Shown piece after piece: positions 11,054 through 19,753 of a stretch of 64,000 nucleotides of DNA. The notes below the pieces were generated by a model. It did no database searches. It saw only the letters and a list, made by a program, of their open reading frames with translations, and had not been told where the DNA came from. The DNA is taken from positions 53,315-117,314 of the forward strand of contig CABUBU010000001.1 in NCBI GenBank assembly GCA_902489795.1, in the 5' to 3' direction. Position 1 is the stretch's first letter. Each line of letters opens with the position of its first letter. The translations under genes were made by a program, and so were the position numbers. The DNA is from an uncultured Azospirillum sp. (lineage in GTDB: Bacteria; Pseudomonadota; Alphaproteobacteria; RF32; CAG-239).

Positions 11054-11090
11054 AAAAAAGAGAAGCCTTGAAAGCGGCTTCTCTTTTTTT
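11054..11090 (+). terminator. terminator after the 10486 orphan
   Basis: AAAAAAGAGAAGCC / GGCTTCTCTTTTTTT hairpin with an 8-base loop and a seven-T tail. Confidence 0.85.
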
Positions 11091-11238
11091 GTGCTTCAAA
11101 CATCTGCATAAACAGGCCGATACGAACATGCCGCCCGGCCGCAAAGCTTGCGAAGCTTTACAGCTTTATATTCGAGGACAGCACTGGTTAACACCGTTCG
11201 CATCCCCGCTTTGTCCGGCGGAAACTTATGCCGGGAAA

Positions 11239-11256
11239 GCCCGCCTCAAACGCGGG
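11239..11256 (-). terminator. possible terminator of xerD
   Basis: GCCCGC / GCGGGC stem with a CTCAAA-type loop, about 25 bases beyond the xerD stop. The T-rich tail is on the plus side (11261-11268), so the minus-strand terminator would be weak; it may instead be a plus-strand signal. Confidence 0.35.
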
Positions 11257-11280
11257 CGTCCTTTTTTTGCCCATTTTGTC

Positions 11281-12210
11281 TCACACGCCGTCCGTTTCCG
11301 CGAGCACCCTCTGCATTTCCGCTTTAGCCAGCGGATGATTTTTATTAACCGTGTCAACCAACTGCTCGGAAATAACATGAGTATATATTTCGGTGGTGGA
11401 TATGTCTTCATGTCCCAGCAATTTTTGCACACTGCGCAAATCCACGCGGCGGTTCAAAAGATGGGTGGCAAAAGAATGGCGGAGAACGTGCGGAGAAACC
11501 CGGGTCGGCGAAATGCCGGCCTTAACCGCCAGATTTTTCAGATTCTTAAAGAAATTATCACGGGTCACATGTCCGGAAACCGCGGTTTTGGAAGGAAACA
11601 GCCACGGCGATTTGCGCCCGTCAAGATACCGTTCGCGCCGCACCGCATATTCCTCAATTGCCGCAAGCGCCGCCGGCGCCGCCGGTACCAGTCTTTCCTT
11701 AGCGCCTTTGCCGAAAACCAGAATCTGCCTTTTTTCAAAATTGATGCAATTTACCGGCAGCGCCACCAGTTCCGACACCCGCAGACCGCAGGCATACATC
11801 AGTGCTAACATCGCTTTCAATCGGCAGTGAGCAAAATCCGTTTCCTCTTCCGCTGCCAGCAGCAGCCGTTTTATTTCCCCCGCGCTCAAAAACTTCGGCA
11901 GCGGCTTTTCCTGCCGGGGCGACAAAACGCCCGCCGCCGGATTCGTTTTGATTTCATCTTCCGAATAGAGAAACTTGTAAAATTCTTTCACCGCCGAAAG
12001 CTTGCGTGCCATGCTGCGCGGTGCAAACCCCCGGCTGCCGAGGTCACGGACAAAGGCGGCAACGTCGTCTTCTTCGACCAGCGCACAGTCCCTGCCGAAA
12101 AAAGCCAGAAACTGCAACACGTCGCGCCGGTAGGCGGCAACCGTATTCGGTGCAGCCCCCTTTTCGGCCGCAATCATGTCGAGAAAATCTTTCAGCCGCC
12201 GGTCCGTCAT
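11281..12210 (-). CDS. xerD: site-specific tyrosine recombinase XerD
   Basis: 309 residues. Resolves chromosome dimers at dif together with XerC and FtsK. N-terminal SAM-like core-binding domain about 1-90, catalytic domain about 110-300. All catalytic residues are visible: Arg in YACGLRVSEL, Lys in FGKGAKERLVP, His-x-x-Arg in SPHVLRHSFATHLL, His in LLGHEDIS and the nucleophile Tyr in TTEIYTHV. The order and spacing fit XerC/D rather than a phage integrase, and the SPHVLRH context favours XerD. It lies between orphans in a non-mobile context, and no dif-like site was identified. Confidence 0.9.
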   Translation of the reverse strand: MTDRRLKDFLDMIAAEKGAAPNTVAAYRRDVLQFLAFFGRDCALVEEDDVAAFVRDLGSRGFAPRSMARKLSAVKEFYKFLYSEDEIKTNPAAGVLSPRQEKPLPKFLSAGEIKRLLLAAEEETDFAHCRLKAMLALMYACGLRVSELVALPVNCINFEKRQILVFGKGAKERLVPAAPAALAAIEEYAVRRERYLDGRKSPWLFPSKTAVSGHVTRDNFFKNLKNLAVKAGISPTRVSPHVLRHSFATHLLNRRVDLRSVQKLLGHEDISTTEIYTHVISEQLVDTVNKNHPLAKAEMQRVLAETDGV

Positions 12211-12216
12211 CTTCCT

Positions 12217-12360
12217 CTACCGGGCAAAAGTGTTTTCGATCGGCTGTTCGACTGTTTCCGGCGTAAAAGGAATCTCGCGGGAAATTACCCACAGCACCAA
12301 TGCCGCAACAACCGCGGCCGCCGCGTAAAACCAAATTTTTCCGTTGCCTTTCTGACGCAT
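12217..12360 (-). CDS. 47-residue single-pass membrane protein
   Basis: A short gene on the same strand as xerD, ending 6 bases before the xerD start. It begins MRQKGNGKIWFYAAAAVV, has one hydrophobic helix (about residues 9-27) and a short periplasmic tail ending ENTFAR. The positive-inside N-terminus predicts Nin-Cout. Function unknown. The tight spacing with xerD and divergence from aroK suggest the 12361-12446 gap holds back-to-back promoters. Accepted because start, helix and operon spacing are coherent. Confidence 0.55.
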   Translation of the reverse strand: MRQKGNGKIWFYAAAAVVAALVLWVISREIPFTPETVEQPIENTFAR

Positions 12361-12446
12361 ATTTTCACCTTCCGCAAAAAAACATTGATAAAATTTAAAC
12401 TGTTTATATTATGACAGCAAATATTTGAAATAAAGATTAACAAACC

Positions 12447-12977
12447 ATGGAAAACAACAAAATAATTTTGCTGGTCGGCCTCATGGGCAGCGGCAAAACC
12501 AGCGTCGGCAAGCGTCTGGCCAAAAGGCTCGGGCTGCCTTTTGTCGACGGCGATCAGGAGATAGAAAAGGCGGCCGGACTGCCGCTGGTTGACGTTTTAA
12601 AATGTTTCGGCGAAGAAGAGTACCGCGCCGGCGAAGCCCGGGTCATGAAACGACTGCTTCAGGGCGAACCCTGCGTACTGGCTTCGGGCGGCGGCTCTTT
12701 CGTGCCCGCCCAGACCCGCGAACTGGCGCGGCAGCACGCCGTCACCATCTGGCTCAAAGCCGACGTCGACGTCCTCTACCACCGCACCGCCGGCCGGCGC
12801 CATCGTCCGTTTATCGAAGGCAACGACGAACACCTGAAAAACAAGCTGGAAAAATATATCAGGGAAGAATACCCCTATTATTCCGAAGCGGACATCGTGG
12901 TCGAAACCCGGGAAGAAATGGTCGACAACACGGTCGAACGCGTAATTGAGGCTATCCGGAAGTTTACGCAAAAATAA
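12447..12977 (+). CDS. aroK: shikimate kinase
   Basis: 176 residues. Phosphorylates shikimate with ATP in chorismate synthesis. P-loop GLMGSGKTSVGKRLA at about residues 11-25, substrate-binding Asp in DGDQEIE, the ASGGGSF glycine loop (about 75-81) and the lid Arg region AGRRHRPFIEG. Cytosolic. The usual partner aroB does not follow; a terminator-like hairpin at 13035 separates aroK from rpsB. Confidence 0.93.
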   Translation: MENNKIILLVGLMGSGKTSVGKRLAKRLGLPFVDGDQEIEKAAGLPLVDVLKCFGEEEYRAGEARVMKRLLQGEPCVLASGGGSFVPAQTRELARQHAVTIWLKADVDVLYHRTAGRRHRPFIEGNDEHLKNKLEKYIREEYPYYSEADIVVETREEMVDNTVERVIEAIRKFTQK

Positions 12978-13034
12978 TCGTTCCCCGGCCAAATTTTTTA
13001 CTTGCAAAATAAGCAAAGTATGTGTAAAAAGACA

Positions 13035-13067
13035 GCGAATATCAACCATTTGATATTCGCTTGTTTT
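13035..13067 (+). terminator. terminator between aroK and rpsB
   Basis: GCGAATATCAA / TTTGATATTCGC stem with a tiny loop and the T-rich tail TTGTTTT. It lies 125 bases before rpsB, so it could also be a leader attenuator. Confidence 0.6.
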
Positions 13068-13190
13068 AACAATTCACACGCAGGCGCGGCGGAAGCTTCT
13101 TGCTGTTTTCAAAGAAGAGTTCGCTCCGGTGCCCGGGCAGACCGGGCCGAAAGTCTGCGGAGGTTTAACCGGAAAAAAGGATATATATAA

Positions 13191-14018
13191 ATGTCACTTC
13201 CTAAATTTACGATTCGCCAGATGATTGAAAACGGCGTTCATTTCGGCCACCACGCCCGTCGCTGGAACCCGAAAATGGCCGGCTATATCTACGGCAAAAA
13301 AGACAACGTTCACATCATTGACCTGCAGCAGACCTACCCGATGCTTTACACGGCCTTGAATGCCGCGAAAGAAATTGCAGCCAACGGCGGCAAGGTTCTC
13401 TTCGTCGGCACTAAAAGACAGGCTCAGGACATCATCAGGGAAAACGCTGAAAGATGCGGACAGTATTATGTCAACTACCGCTGGCTCGGCGGCATGCTGA
13501 CCAACTGGAAAACCGTTTACAAATCAATTTCCCGTTTGGTTAAGCTCAACGAGATGTTCGACAACAACGCCACCGAAGGCTACACCAAGAAGGAACTGCT
13601 CAACCTGCGCAAAGAACAGGAAAAGCTGGCCAAAGAATTGAGCGGTGTTATGAACATGGGCGGACAGCCGGATCTGCTGTTTGTCGTTGACATGCCGAAA
13701 GAAGACCTGGCGATCAAAGAAGCCAAAAAACTCGGCATTCCGGTCATCGCCATTGCCGATACCAACGCCGACCCGACTTTGGTCGACTTCCCGGTTCCGG
13801 GCAACGACGACGCCATCCGCGCCATTCAGTTCTACTGCGAGCTGGTATCTTCCGCCGTTTTGGACGGTATCCAGGCCGAAATCGCCGCTCAGGGCGTTAA
13901 GGTAGAAGAAATCATGGCCGAAAACGACGCCAAACCGGCCAGAAAGAAAGCCGCCAAGGCTGCTGCGGAAGGCGAAGAAGAAGCCAAGGCCGGCAAGAAG
14001 GCCAAAGCTGCCGAATAG
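13191..14018 (+). CDS. rpsB: 30S ribosomal protein S2
   Basis: 275 residues. Binds the head/body neck of the 30S subunit and helps recruit S1. Family signatures: [19 protein letters not shown] at the N-terminus and [14 protein letters not shown] near residue 205. The last 45 residues form an Ala/Lys/Glu-rich tail typical of alphaproteobacterial S2. AAAAAGGATATATATAA precedes the ATG. It heads the rpsB-tsf unit, with an attenuator-like hairpin between the two. Confidence 0.97.
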   Translation: MSLPKFTIRQMIENGVHFGHHARRWNPKMAGYIYGKKDNVHIIDLQQTYPMLYTALNAAKEIAANGGKVLFVGTKRQAQDIIRENAERCGQYYVNYRWLGGMLTNWKTVYKSISRLVKLNEMFDNNATEGYTKKELLNLRKEQEKLAKELSGVMNMGGQPDLLFVVDMPKEDLAIKEAKKLGIPVIAIADTNADPTLVDFPVPGNDDAIRAIQFYCELVSSAVLDGIQAEIAAQGVKVEEIMAENDAKPARKKAAKAAAEGEEEAKAGKKAKAAE

Positions 14019-14053
14019 TTCTTCCGCTGAAAAATCAGCGCTTGCAACTTAAA

Positions 14054-14095
14054 CAATGGCGGTATTTTACCAACTAAAATATCGCCATTTTTATT
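14054..14095 (+). terminator. rpsB-tsf intergenic attenuator
   Basis: AATGGCGGTATTTT / AAAATATCGCCATT stem followed by a T-rich tract, located between rpsB and tsf. An intergenic terminator here would lower tsf expression relative to rpsB. Confidence 0.7.
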
Positions 14096-14125
14096 CAAAA
14101 CATCAGAATTGGGGAATTACGAAAA

Positions 14126-15052
14126 ATGACCGAAATTACTGCCGCAAAGGTAAAAGAATTAAGAGAATCGACCGGCGCCGGAATGCTTGACTGCAAAAAA
14201 GCTCTGGTTGAAGCAGACGGCGACATGGAAAAGGCCGTCGACTGGCTGCGCAAAAAAGGCCTGGCCTCGGCCGCCAAGAAAGCCAGCCGCGTTGCCGCCG
14301 AAGGTCTGGTCGCGGTTGCCGTGGAAGGCAACAAAGGCGCCGTGGTCGAGGTTAACTCCGAAACCGACTTCGTTGCCAAAAACGAAATTTTCCAGGAATA
14401 TGTCGAAGACGCCGCTCTGGTTGCCCTGATGAACAACGGCGAACTCTGCGATATGAAAAACTTCCAGTGCCCGAAAGTTCACAAATCTTTTGAAGAACGT
14501 CTGACCGACATGATTGCCAAAATCGGCGAAAACATGAATCTGCGCCGCGCCAAAGTGGTCGAAGTCAGCGAAGGTGTTGTTGCTCCCTACGTTCATAACG
14601 TTACCCGCAACAGCCTCGGAAAAATCGGCGTTTTGGTCGCTTTGGAATCCAAAGCGGACAAAGCCAAGCTGGCCGAACTCGGCAAACACATTGCCATGCA
14701 CGTCGCCGCTTCCCAGCCGTTGTTCCTGACCATTGCCGACGTCGATCCGGCCGCGGTCGAACACGAAAAGTCGATCTTTGCCGAACAGGCCAAAGCTTCC
14801 GGCAAACCGGCCAACATCATTGAAAAAATGGTCGAAGGCCGCATTCGCAAGTACTACGATGAAGTCGTACTTGAAGAACAGGCTTACATCATGGATCCCG
14901 ACAAAAAGGTTAAGCAGGTTATTGCCGACGCCGCCAAGGAATTGGGCGCCGACATAAAAATCAAGGATTTCGCCTGCTTTAAATTGGGCGAAGGCATCCA
15001 GAAAAAAGAAGAAGACTTTGCCGCTGAAGTTGCTGCTCAGCTGAACAAATAG
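14126..15052 (+). CDS. tsf: translation elongation factor Ts
   Basis: 308 residues. Exchanges GDP for GTP on EF-Tu. The N-terminal UBA-like domain has KVKELRESTGAGMLDCKKAL; the core begins with the NSETDFVAKNEIFQ signature (TDFV contacts EF-Tu). Two core subdomains and the coiled-coil region (about 180-230) are present, giving a normal length. A GGGGAAT ribosome site precedes the ATG. Second gene of the rpsB-tsf pair. Confidence 0.97.
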   Translation: MTEITAAKVKELRESTGAGMLDCKKALVEADGDMEKAVDWLRKKGLASAAKKASRVAAEGLVAVAVEGNKGAVVEVNSETDFVAKNEIFQEYVEDAALVALMNNGELCDMKNFQCPKVHKSFEERLTDMIAKIGENMNLRRAKVVEVSEGVVAPYVHNVTRNSLGKIGVLVALESKADKAKLAELGKHIAMHVAASQPLFLTIADVDPAAVEHEKSIFAEQAKASGKPANIIEKMVEGRIRKYYDEVVLEEQAYIMDPDKKVKQVIADAAKELGADIKIKDFACFKLGEGIQKKEEDFAAEVAAQLNK

Positions 15053-15081
15053 TTCTTCTTTTCAAGAAGCAAAAACAACCC

Positions 15082-15109
15082 AAAACGCTCCGGAAACGGG
15101 GCGTTTTTT
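15082..15109 (+). terminator. terminator after tsf
   Basis: AAAACGCTCCG / CGGGGCGTTTTTT hairpin with GAAA-type loop and six T. Confidence 0.85.
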
Positions 15110-16232
15110 GTGCCCCGCCTCTGCATCGATCTCGAAGTTCTTAAAAATTTATAACAATTCCCCAACAACCCTCTCTGTTAGAATGTAATTCCTGACAATT
15201 ATAAAAGCTTATGAACAAAGGGGATATAAAATAAACACACACAAGTTAGTCCCTGAAAATAGAATGTTGTTCTCACCCCAAAATATCGCAGGAAGGCACT
15301 CTCGGAACTTATCACCAAAAATAGATTCAATATAAAGCAGACAATTTTGGTATAAAGAATGCGACATTGATATAACAGGAAAGCCCACCGGAAGATAACC
15401 GAACATATACGGAAGCGGTTAAAAGAATCCGTAGAGTAAAGCCGGCTCACAACGAATTTTGGCCAGTTTGCCGGTAGCAAGTAATCTTGCCGGACGGAAT
15501 TAAATTTATCATCCAAGCAAGACTGTTAAAATGAGACTTATTTGTCATATGAAAACAATCGTACATATTTGTGGCACCTCAGACATTCCTTTTTCACTCC
15601 GGAAACATAACGATTGCTTAAAAGAAAAAGCGCTTTTCTTGCCGTCTGTCCTCCTCCTGCCTTTAGGCTTAATTGCATTTTTTGGATTTAATTATTCGAT
15701 TCAGCCGATACGCATCTACCTTTTTGAATACCGTTTTTAATTTGATTTTTTCAAATCATGGTTTTCCGCCTTTTATTTTTTTCTGCATCTCGGCCAGTCT
15801 GTAGCAAACTTTTCCTCCGGGGAAATCAGCAGAAGCGTACAAGGCTTTATAAATAAACATGCCTCTAAGATTTCAGAACGTTTGCCGACACCGACAAACT
15901 AATAATACAGGCCGTCTTCCGCCGCCCCTCGCATCGCCGCACGTTGTTTTCTCGCCTTTCCGATCCTGTTCACCGCTCCCTTGCCTGACGTTTTCGTATC
16001 ATCATTTTAAAAGTTCGCCTTCTCCCTCTCCTCGCAGTTCTATTTTGAATTCATCTTAACGTTCCGAAGAAAAACAAAGGAGAAGAGAAAAAGGCGTACA
16101 AAATCAATCGGGAACAGCATAAACACAATAAAAACTTAATACGGCAAAAACCGGTCTTCTCCTGCCGGCGGAAAAACGCCGCTCCCAAACCCCGGCACAA
16201 CAAAGGGGAAACGACGAAACAAAAAGTATTTT
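15110..16232 (+). other. gene-poor stretch, no supported gene
   Basis: About 1.1 kb between the tsf terminator and the IS remnant. Open frames here (longest about 105 codons, at 15199-15516 minus) have implausible composition and no ribosome site. I see no RNA gene, no ordered repeat array and no phage site. A small GC-rich inverted repeat lies near 16140-16190. It reads like decayed sequence or the flank of the dead transposon. Confidence 0.5.
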
Positions 16233-16797
16233 AACCCCCAATAGACTGTGGTCCTATAGAAAAGGCACCTTTTGGTTCCTTTTCCTTACCGCTGCAAAAG
16301 GAGCTGACCTAAATCTATCGTCCCTGCAATGCTGTATAATGTTTAATTTTTTCTTCATCTAAACCAACGCTGCTGATGGAGTATCCCCGCAACCAAAATA
16401 CATTTTCTTCAAAATATACTTTGCTGAAGCCAAGTAAACTTGGCTCTTATTTGTAGAATATTGGCTTTTCAATGGTGCCATAACATCTGCTATTACATAT
16501 CTTGGCGCTATTGTCATAACAAAATAAGCATGGAGCCGATCTTCTCTGTCTTACATTCGTTCTTGACAGCTTTAGCAGCCCTCTCCCCATCGGGAATGCT
16601 TCCCGTCAGCTTTAGCAGTCCAAGCAATAATTTCCTGATATAATCCACGATACCAGTAACGATACTTATACGCCTACAAGACACGATAACTCAAACGGTA
16701 AACTTTGGTTGACCTCGTGCGACTGCTATAATTCTTTATAGCACTGTCGTCCTGAGCATTAAACCACCATTAAAATGGATGGATAGCATCAAAACAA
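16233..16797 (-). mobile_element. decayed IS200/IS605-family element
   Basis: A degenerate single-ORF insertion element with its transposase on the minus strand. The 3' part of the transposase reads FSKVYFEENVFWLRGYSI then SSVGLDEEKIKHYTALQGR and a stop near 16319, a typical TnpA (Y1 HUH transposase) C-terminus. Upstream pieces in other frames read IAPRYVIADVMAPLKS and DRLHAYFVM, where the HUH motif is degraded (RLH instead of HxH). Several frameshifts and a stop make it inactive. Both ends keep the family's subterminal hairpin sequences, shared with the two small elements at 24062 and 38468. The outer boundaries are set from those matches. Confidence 0.75.
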
Positions 16798-16819
16798 TAT
16801 GAAAAAAGAGAAAAAAGTA

Positions 16820-16865
16820 TTTTTAAAACAACAACAGCCGGCCGGAAAACCGGCAGGCTGTTGTC
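16820..16865 (-). terminator. terminator of the 16886/17423 gene pair
   Basis: ACAACAGCCTGCCGG / CCGGCCGGCTGTTGT on the minus strand followed by TGTTTTAAAAA, 20 bases past the stop of the 16886 gene. Confidence 0.8.
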
Positions 16866-16885
16866 ATAATAAGAAAGCACAAACG

Positions 16886-17326
16886 CTAATTGAGCAAACC
16901 GCCGCTTCTTTCCAACGAGCGGCGCATAATCTCATTGTTGACGTAAGCAAGCATTTCGGCATCCTTTTCGTTCTTTGCGGAAGTTTCCTTCAACGCATCC
17001 GCCCAGTCGAGCAAAGCGTTGAAATCCATATCGACCAAAGCTTCGGCAATTTCTTCGGGGTCAGCTTCCGTCAATTCGGCGCTGTCGACAACCCGGTAAC
17101 CGCGTTGCTCCATCTCGCGAGCCGTCAAAGCGTCGAACCTGCGAATGATTTCAATCGTCTGCCGTTGGTTTTCCGTCAGATTTTCCTGTTGAGACATCAC
17201 AATCAGTGCCATCCGCAACTTTAACCCCAAACAACACAAAGCATTGTCGTCCAATGCGGTAATCGTTACGCTTTCCAGCTCTTTTAACAGCTGATCAACG
17301 TTAATGTTCATGTGCAGCATTTCCAT
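16886..17326 (-). CDS. orphan protein, paralogue of its upstream neighbour
   Basis: About 146 residues from MEMLHMNIN (a start at MNINVDQLL, 17311, is equally possible). Soluble, helical, acidic. The C-terminal half aligns by eye with the adjacent gene 17423-17860: (E)L/M-x-x-RG-x-x-VVD-x-xEL, then an EI/DI-x-E-x-L stretch, and a closing NEIMRRS / EEIARRG followed by Gly-Gly. No motif for catalysis, DNA binding or membrane insertion. The two genes are tandem on the minus strand and share a terminator. Family not recognised. Confidence 0.65.
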   Translation of the reverse strand: MEMLHMNINVDQLLKELESVTITALDDNALCCLGLKLRMALIVMSQQENLTENQRQTIEIIRRFDALTAREMEQRGYRVVDSAELTEADPEEIAEALVDMDFNALLDWADALKETSAKNEKDAEMLAYVNNEIMRRSLERSGGLLN

Positions 17327-17422
17327 AATATCAAAATTTAAAACGTTTTTAATATGCTTAAATATCCAAACTTTGATCGGAAAACCGGCCGTCCGCAACG
17401 GAAAAGCAGGTTTCCCGTTCAA

Positions 17423-17860
17423 TCAGGCCATACCGCCGCTGCCGCCGCGCCGGGCAATTTCCTCATAAACCAGCCTTTTCAAAACCTGAAAAGGATCGTG
17501 TTTATGCAAGGATTTGGTCATTTCTTCCAACTCGTCTACCAATCGCACCAGATATTGTAGAGAAAATTCTTTCAAAACTTCCACAATATCGGCCTCATGA
17601 CCAACGATCAGTTCACTTGCATCTACAATAAGAATACCGCGTTTTTTCAGCTCGCACTCTATCTTTTCCAAATAATGGACAAAACCGTTAACCATTGTTC
17701 TTTCAAACGGAAGCAGTCGCTCCTGCTTGTCATAAACAGAAACAATAACTTTTGTGTAAATCGCCAGCGTTATCAACTCACCGTCATAACACTTTACAAA
17801 GTCTTTTGTTGTCAATTCCTGCAAAAATTTAGGAACAGCCAGTCTTTCTTCTTTTTCCAT
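17423..17860 (-). CDS. orphan protein, paralogue of its downstream neighbour
   Basis: 145 residues beginning MEKEERLAVPKFLQEL. Soluble and helical, with KKRGILIVDASELI and a closing YEEIARRGGSGG that match the neighbouring gene 16886-17326. The N-terminal half (CYDGELITLAIYTKVIVSVYDKQERLLPFERTM in part) corresponds in position to the ALCCLGLKLRMALIVMSQQENLTENQRQ region of the neighbour. Probably a tandem duplication followed by divergence. Function unknown, no signal peptide. Confidence 0.65.
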   Translation of the reverse strand: MEKEERLAVPKFLQELTTKDFVKCYDGELITLAIYTKVIVSVYDKQERLLPFERTMVNGFVHYLEKIECELKKRGILIVDASELIVGHEADIVEVLKEFSLQYLVRLVDELEEMTKSLHKHDPFQVLKRLVYEEIARRGGSGGMA

Positions 17861-17937
17861 ATAAATAAGATTAATAATTATTTTACATAGCGGTCATTAT
17901 GCCAAATACTGGACAAAAATCAATATTTTTTTACAAA

Positions 17938-19065
17938 CTAAGCGGCAAAAAGATCCTTGATCTTTTCAAAAAAGCTCTTTTCCGCCGGCTGACAGCCATC
18001 GTCGCCGCTGATGCTGCGGAACTCTTCCAGCAGTTCCTTTTGCCGCGGATTGAGGTTGACCGGCGTTTCCACCTTAAATTCCACCCACAGGTCGCCTTTG
18101 TCGACCGAACGAATCTTCGGCATTCCCTCGCCTTTAATCTTCAAACGCTGGCCGCTTTGGGTACCGGCAGCAACCTTAACTTCTATCTTGTGTCCGTCAA
18201 TGCCCGGAATTTCTATCGAACCGCCGAGCGCGGCACAGGCCATCGACACCGGAATCTGCACGAACAAATCCGCCCCCTGCCGGCTGTAAAGCTTGTGTTC
18301 GCGAACGGTGACGAAAATATACAGGTCGCCGTTCGTACCGCCGCCGACACCGGGCATGCCTTCGCCGGCCAGCCGGATTCGGGTACCGTCGTCAATACCG
18401 GCAGGCACCTTGATTTTCAGTTCCTTGGTATAAGGCACGGTTCCCGCGCCTTTGCACTCCGGACAGGCGTCTTTTACCTTACGGCCGCGGCCGCCGCAGT
18501 CGGGGCATACCGTTTCCATAATCATAAACCCGTGCTGACGATGAACGCGCCCGCTGCCGCGACAGGTCGGACAAACCGGCGGTTCCTTGCCGTCCTTGGT
18601 TCCGAACCCGTTACATTTGTCGCAAACCTTTTCCGTCGGAAAAGAAATTTCCTTTTCCAGTCCGTTAAAGGCGTCTTCCAGCGAAATCTCCAGATCATAG
18701 CGCAAATCCTCGCCGTCGCTTCCGGCAGAAGCCCGGTTTGAGCGGCGCCCACCGCCCATAAAATCGGAAAAGACCTCGGAAAAAATATCGCCGAAACCGC
18801 TGCCGAAATTAAAGTCAAACGGATTGGCACCGCCACCTTGTTCAAACGCCGCATGGCCGTAACGGTCATAGGCCGCACGCTTCTGATCGTCTTTTAAAAT
18901 CTCGTAGGCTTCGTTGATTTCCTTAAATTTCGCTTCCGCTTCGGCATTTCCCTGATTGCGGTCGGGATGGTATTTCATTGCCAGCCGGCGGTATGACTTT
19001 TTGATCTCCTCAACGGTTGCCCCTTTCGCAACCTCCAGAGTTTCATAGTAGTCCTGTTTGCTCAT
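17938..19065 (-). CDS. dnaJ: chaperone protein DnaJ
   Basis: 375 residues from the ATG at 19065 (MSKQDYYETLEV); the open frame extends 27 codons upstream but without a credible start. Co-chaperone that delivers substrates to DnaK and stimulates its ATPase. J domain about 1-70 with HPD in KYHPDRNQ; Gly/Phe region about 76-110; four CxxCxGxG zinc repeats (CDKCNGFG, CPTCRGSG, CPDCGGRG, CPECKGAG) about 140-215; C-terminal substrate domains. A full type I DnaJ. dnaK is not adjacent, unlike the common dnaK-dnaJ order, and grpE lies 13 kb away. Confidence 0.95.
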   Translation of the reverse strand: MSKQDYYETLEVAKGATVEEIKKSYRRLAMKYHPDRNQGNAEAEAKFKEINEAYEILKDDQKRAAYDRYGHAAFEQGGGANPFDFNFGSGFGDIFSEVFSDFMGGGRRSNRASAGSDGEDLRYDLEISLEDAFNGLEKEISFPTEKVCDKCNGFGTKDGKEPPVCPTCRGSGRVHRQHGFMIMETVCPDCGGRGRKVKDACPECKGAGTVPYTKELKIKVPAGIDDGTRIRLAGEGMPGVGGGTNGDLYIFVTVREHKLYSRQGADLFVQIPVSMACAALGGSIEIPGIDGHKIEVKVAAGTQSGQRLKIKGEGMPKIRSVDKGDLWVEFKVETPVNLNPRQKELLEEFRSISGDDGCQPAEKSFFEKIKDLFAA

Positions 19066-19226
19066 AACTTTTGCGCTTTCTTTAAAAATGACTTGTTTTG
19101 ATTGAATATTTAGGGTGTTTATAACCGAAACGCAAGGCTTTTGCAAGCCGCGATTAGCAAATTTGCCGGCTTTAAAAACGATAAAAACGGATTATCTGAT
19201 TATTATCAACATTAACGGAGACAATT

Positions 19227-19457
19227 ATGGAAAGAAAAACCAAAATCAAAGACATGTCATACCTATCCTATGAGGAAGACGACGAAAAGGATTTTCACGT
19301 CAAAACCGTCGCCGACGAAACGCTGATCACCCCGAACGGCGGCCTTGACGATGAAGAGGAGTTTGTCTGTGACATGCACAATTTCGGCGACAGTGACGAT
19401 CTGCCCGTCAGCGACCGGGCGATGATGACTTCCCGCCAACGCTGCGATTATCCGTAA
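19227..19457 (+). CDS. small acidic hypothetical protein
   Basis: 76 residues, strongly acidic (YEEDDEKDF, LDDEEEF), no hydrophobic segment. A clear GGAG ribosome site lies 8 bases before the ATG. Unrecognised. It is divergent from dnaJ and stands alone before the tRNA. It resembles the short acidic orphans common in uncultured gut proteobacteria; no role can be assigned. Confidence 0.55.
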   Translation: MERKTKIKDMSYLSYEEDDEKDFHVKTVADETLITPNGGLDDEEEFVCDMHNFGDSDDLPVSDRAMMTSRQRCDYP

Positions 19458-19601
19458 AAAATGCGCTATAACAGGTAATAGCGGATTATATCGGATAATA
19501 AAACATCTTAACATGTATAATCGTATACATTTATGACAAAAAGACGACAGCAATAAAATTTCGCGCCCTCCCGGGGTCGAGTCCCAAAATCATATTGCCA
19601 T

Positions 19602-19632
19602 AAAAAAAACCGTCGCAGGGACGGTTTTTTTT
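19602..19632 (-). terminator. terminator of tRNA-Arg
   Basis: AAAAAACCGTC / GACGGTTTTTT hairpin directly after the tRNA 3' end on the minus strand; symmetrical, so probably works in both directions. Confidence 0.85.
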
Positions 19633-19633
19633 A

Positions 19634-19710
19634 TGGCGTCAGCGGCGGGACTCGAACCCACTGCCCCAGGTTTAGGAAACCTGTGCTCTATCCTGATGAG
19701 CTACGCTGAC
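19634..19710 (-). tRNA. tRNA-Arg (anticodon CCU)
   Basis: The minus strand folds as a full cloverleaf: acceptor GTCAGCG / CGCTGAC, D arm with GCTC...GAGC, anticodon stem CAGGT / ACCTG around the loop TTCCTAA (anticodon CCT, reading AGG), T arm GTGGG-TTCGAGT-CCCGC, discriminator G and an encoded CCA. Terminator immediately downstream. Confidence 0.95.
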
Positions 19711-19753
19711 CTCAAACAAGGACGGATTATAACCGCACTTTTTGCAAAATCAA

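Noticed and set aside
11068..11808. 246-codon plus-strand frame starting inside the terminator region
   Set aside because: Begins within a terminator hairpin and runs antisense to xerD.
15199..15516. 105-codon minus-strand frame in the empty region
   Set aside because: Phe/Tyr/Cys-rich AT-driven composition, no ribosome site, no motif.
17899..18741. 280-codon plus-strand frame across dnaJ
   Set aside because: Shadow of dnaJ, whose zinc repeats and J domain are intact.
19570..19595. tRNA T-arm-like piece GGGGTCGAGTCCC beside tRNA-Arg
   Set aside because: Only 13 bases resemble a T arm, in opposite orientation to the tRNA; no acceptor or anticodon stem. Not enough for an attachment site or tRNA fragment.
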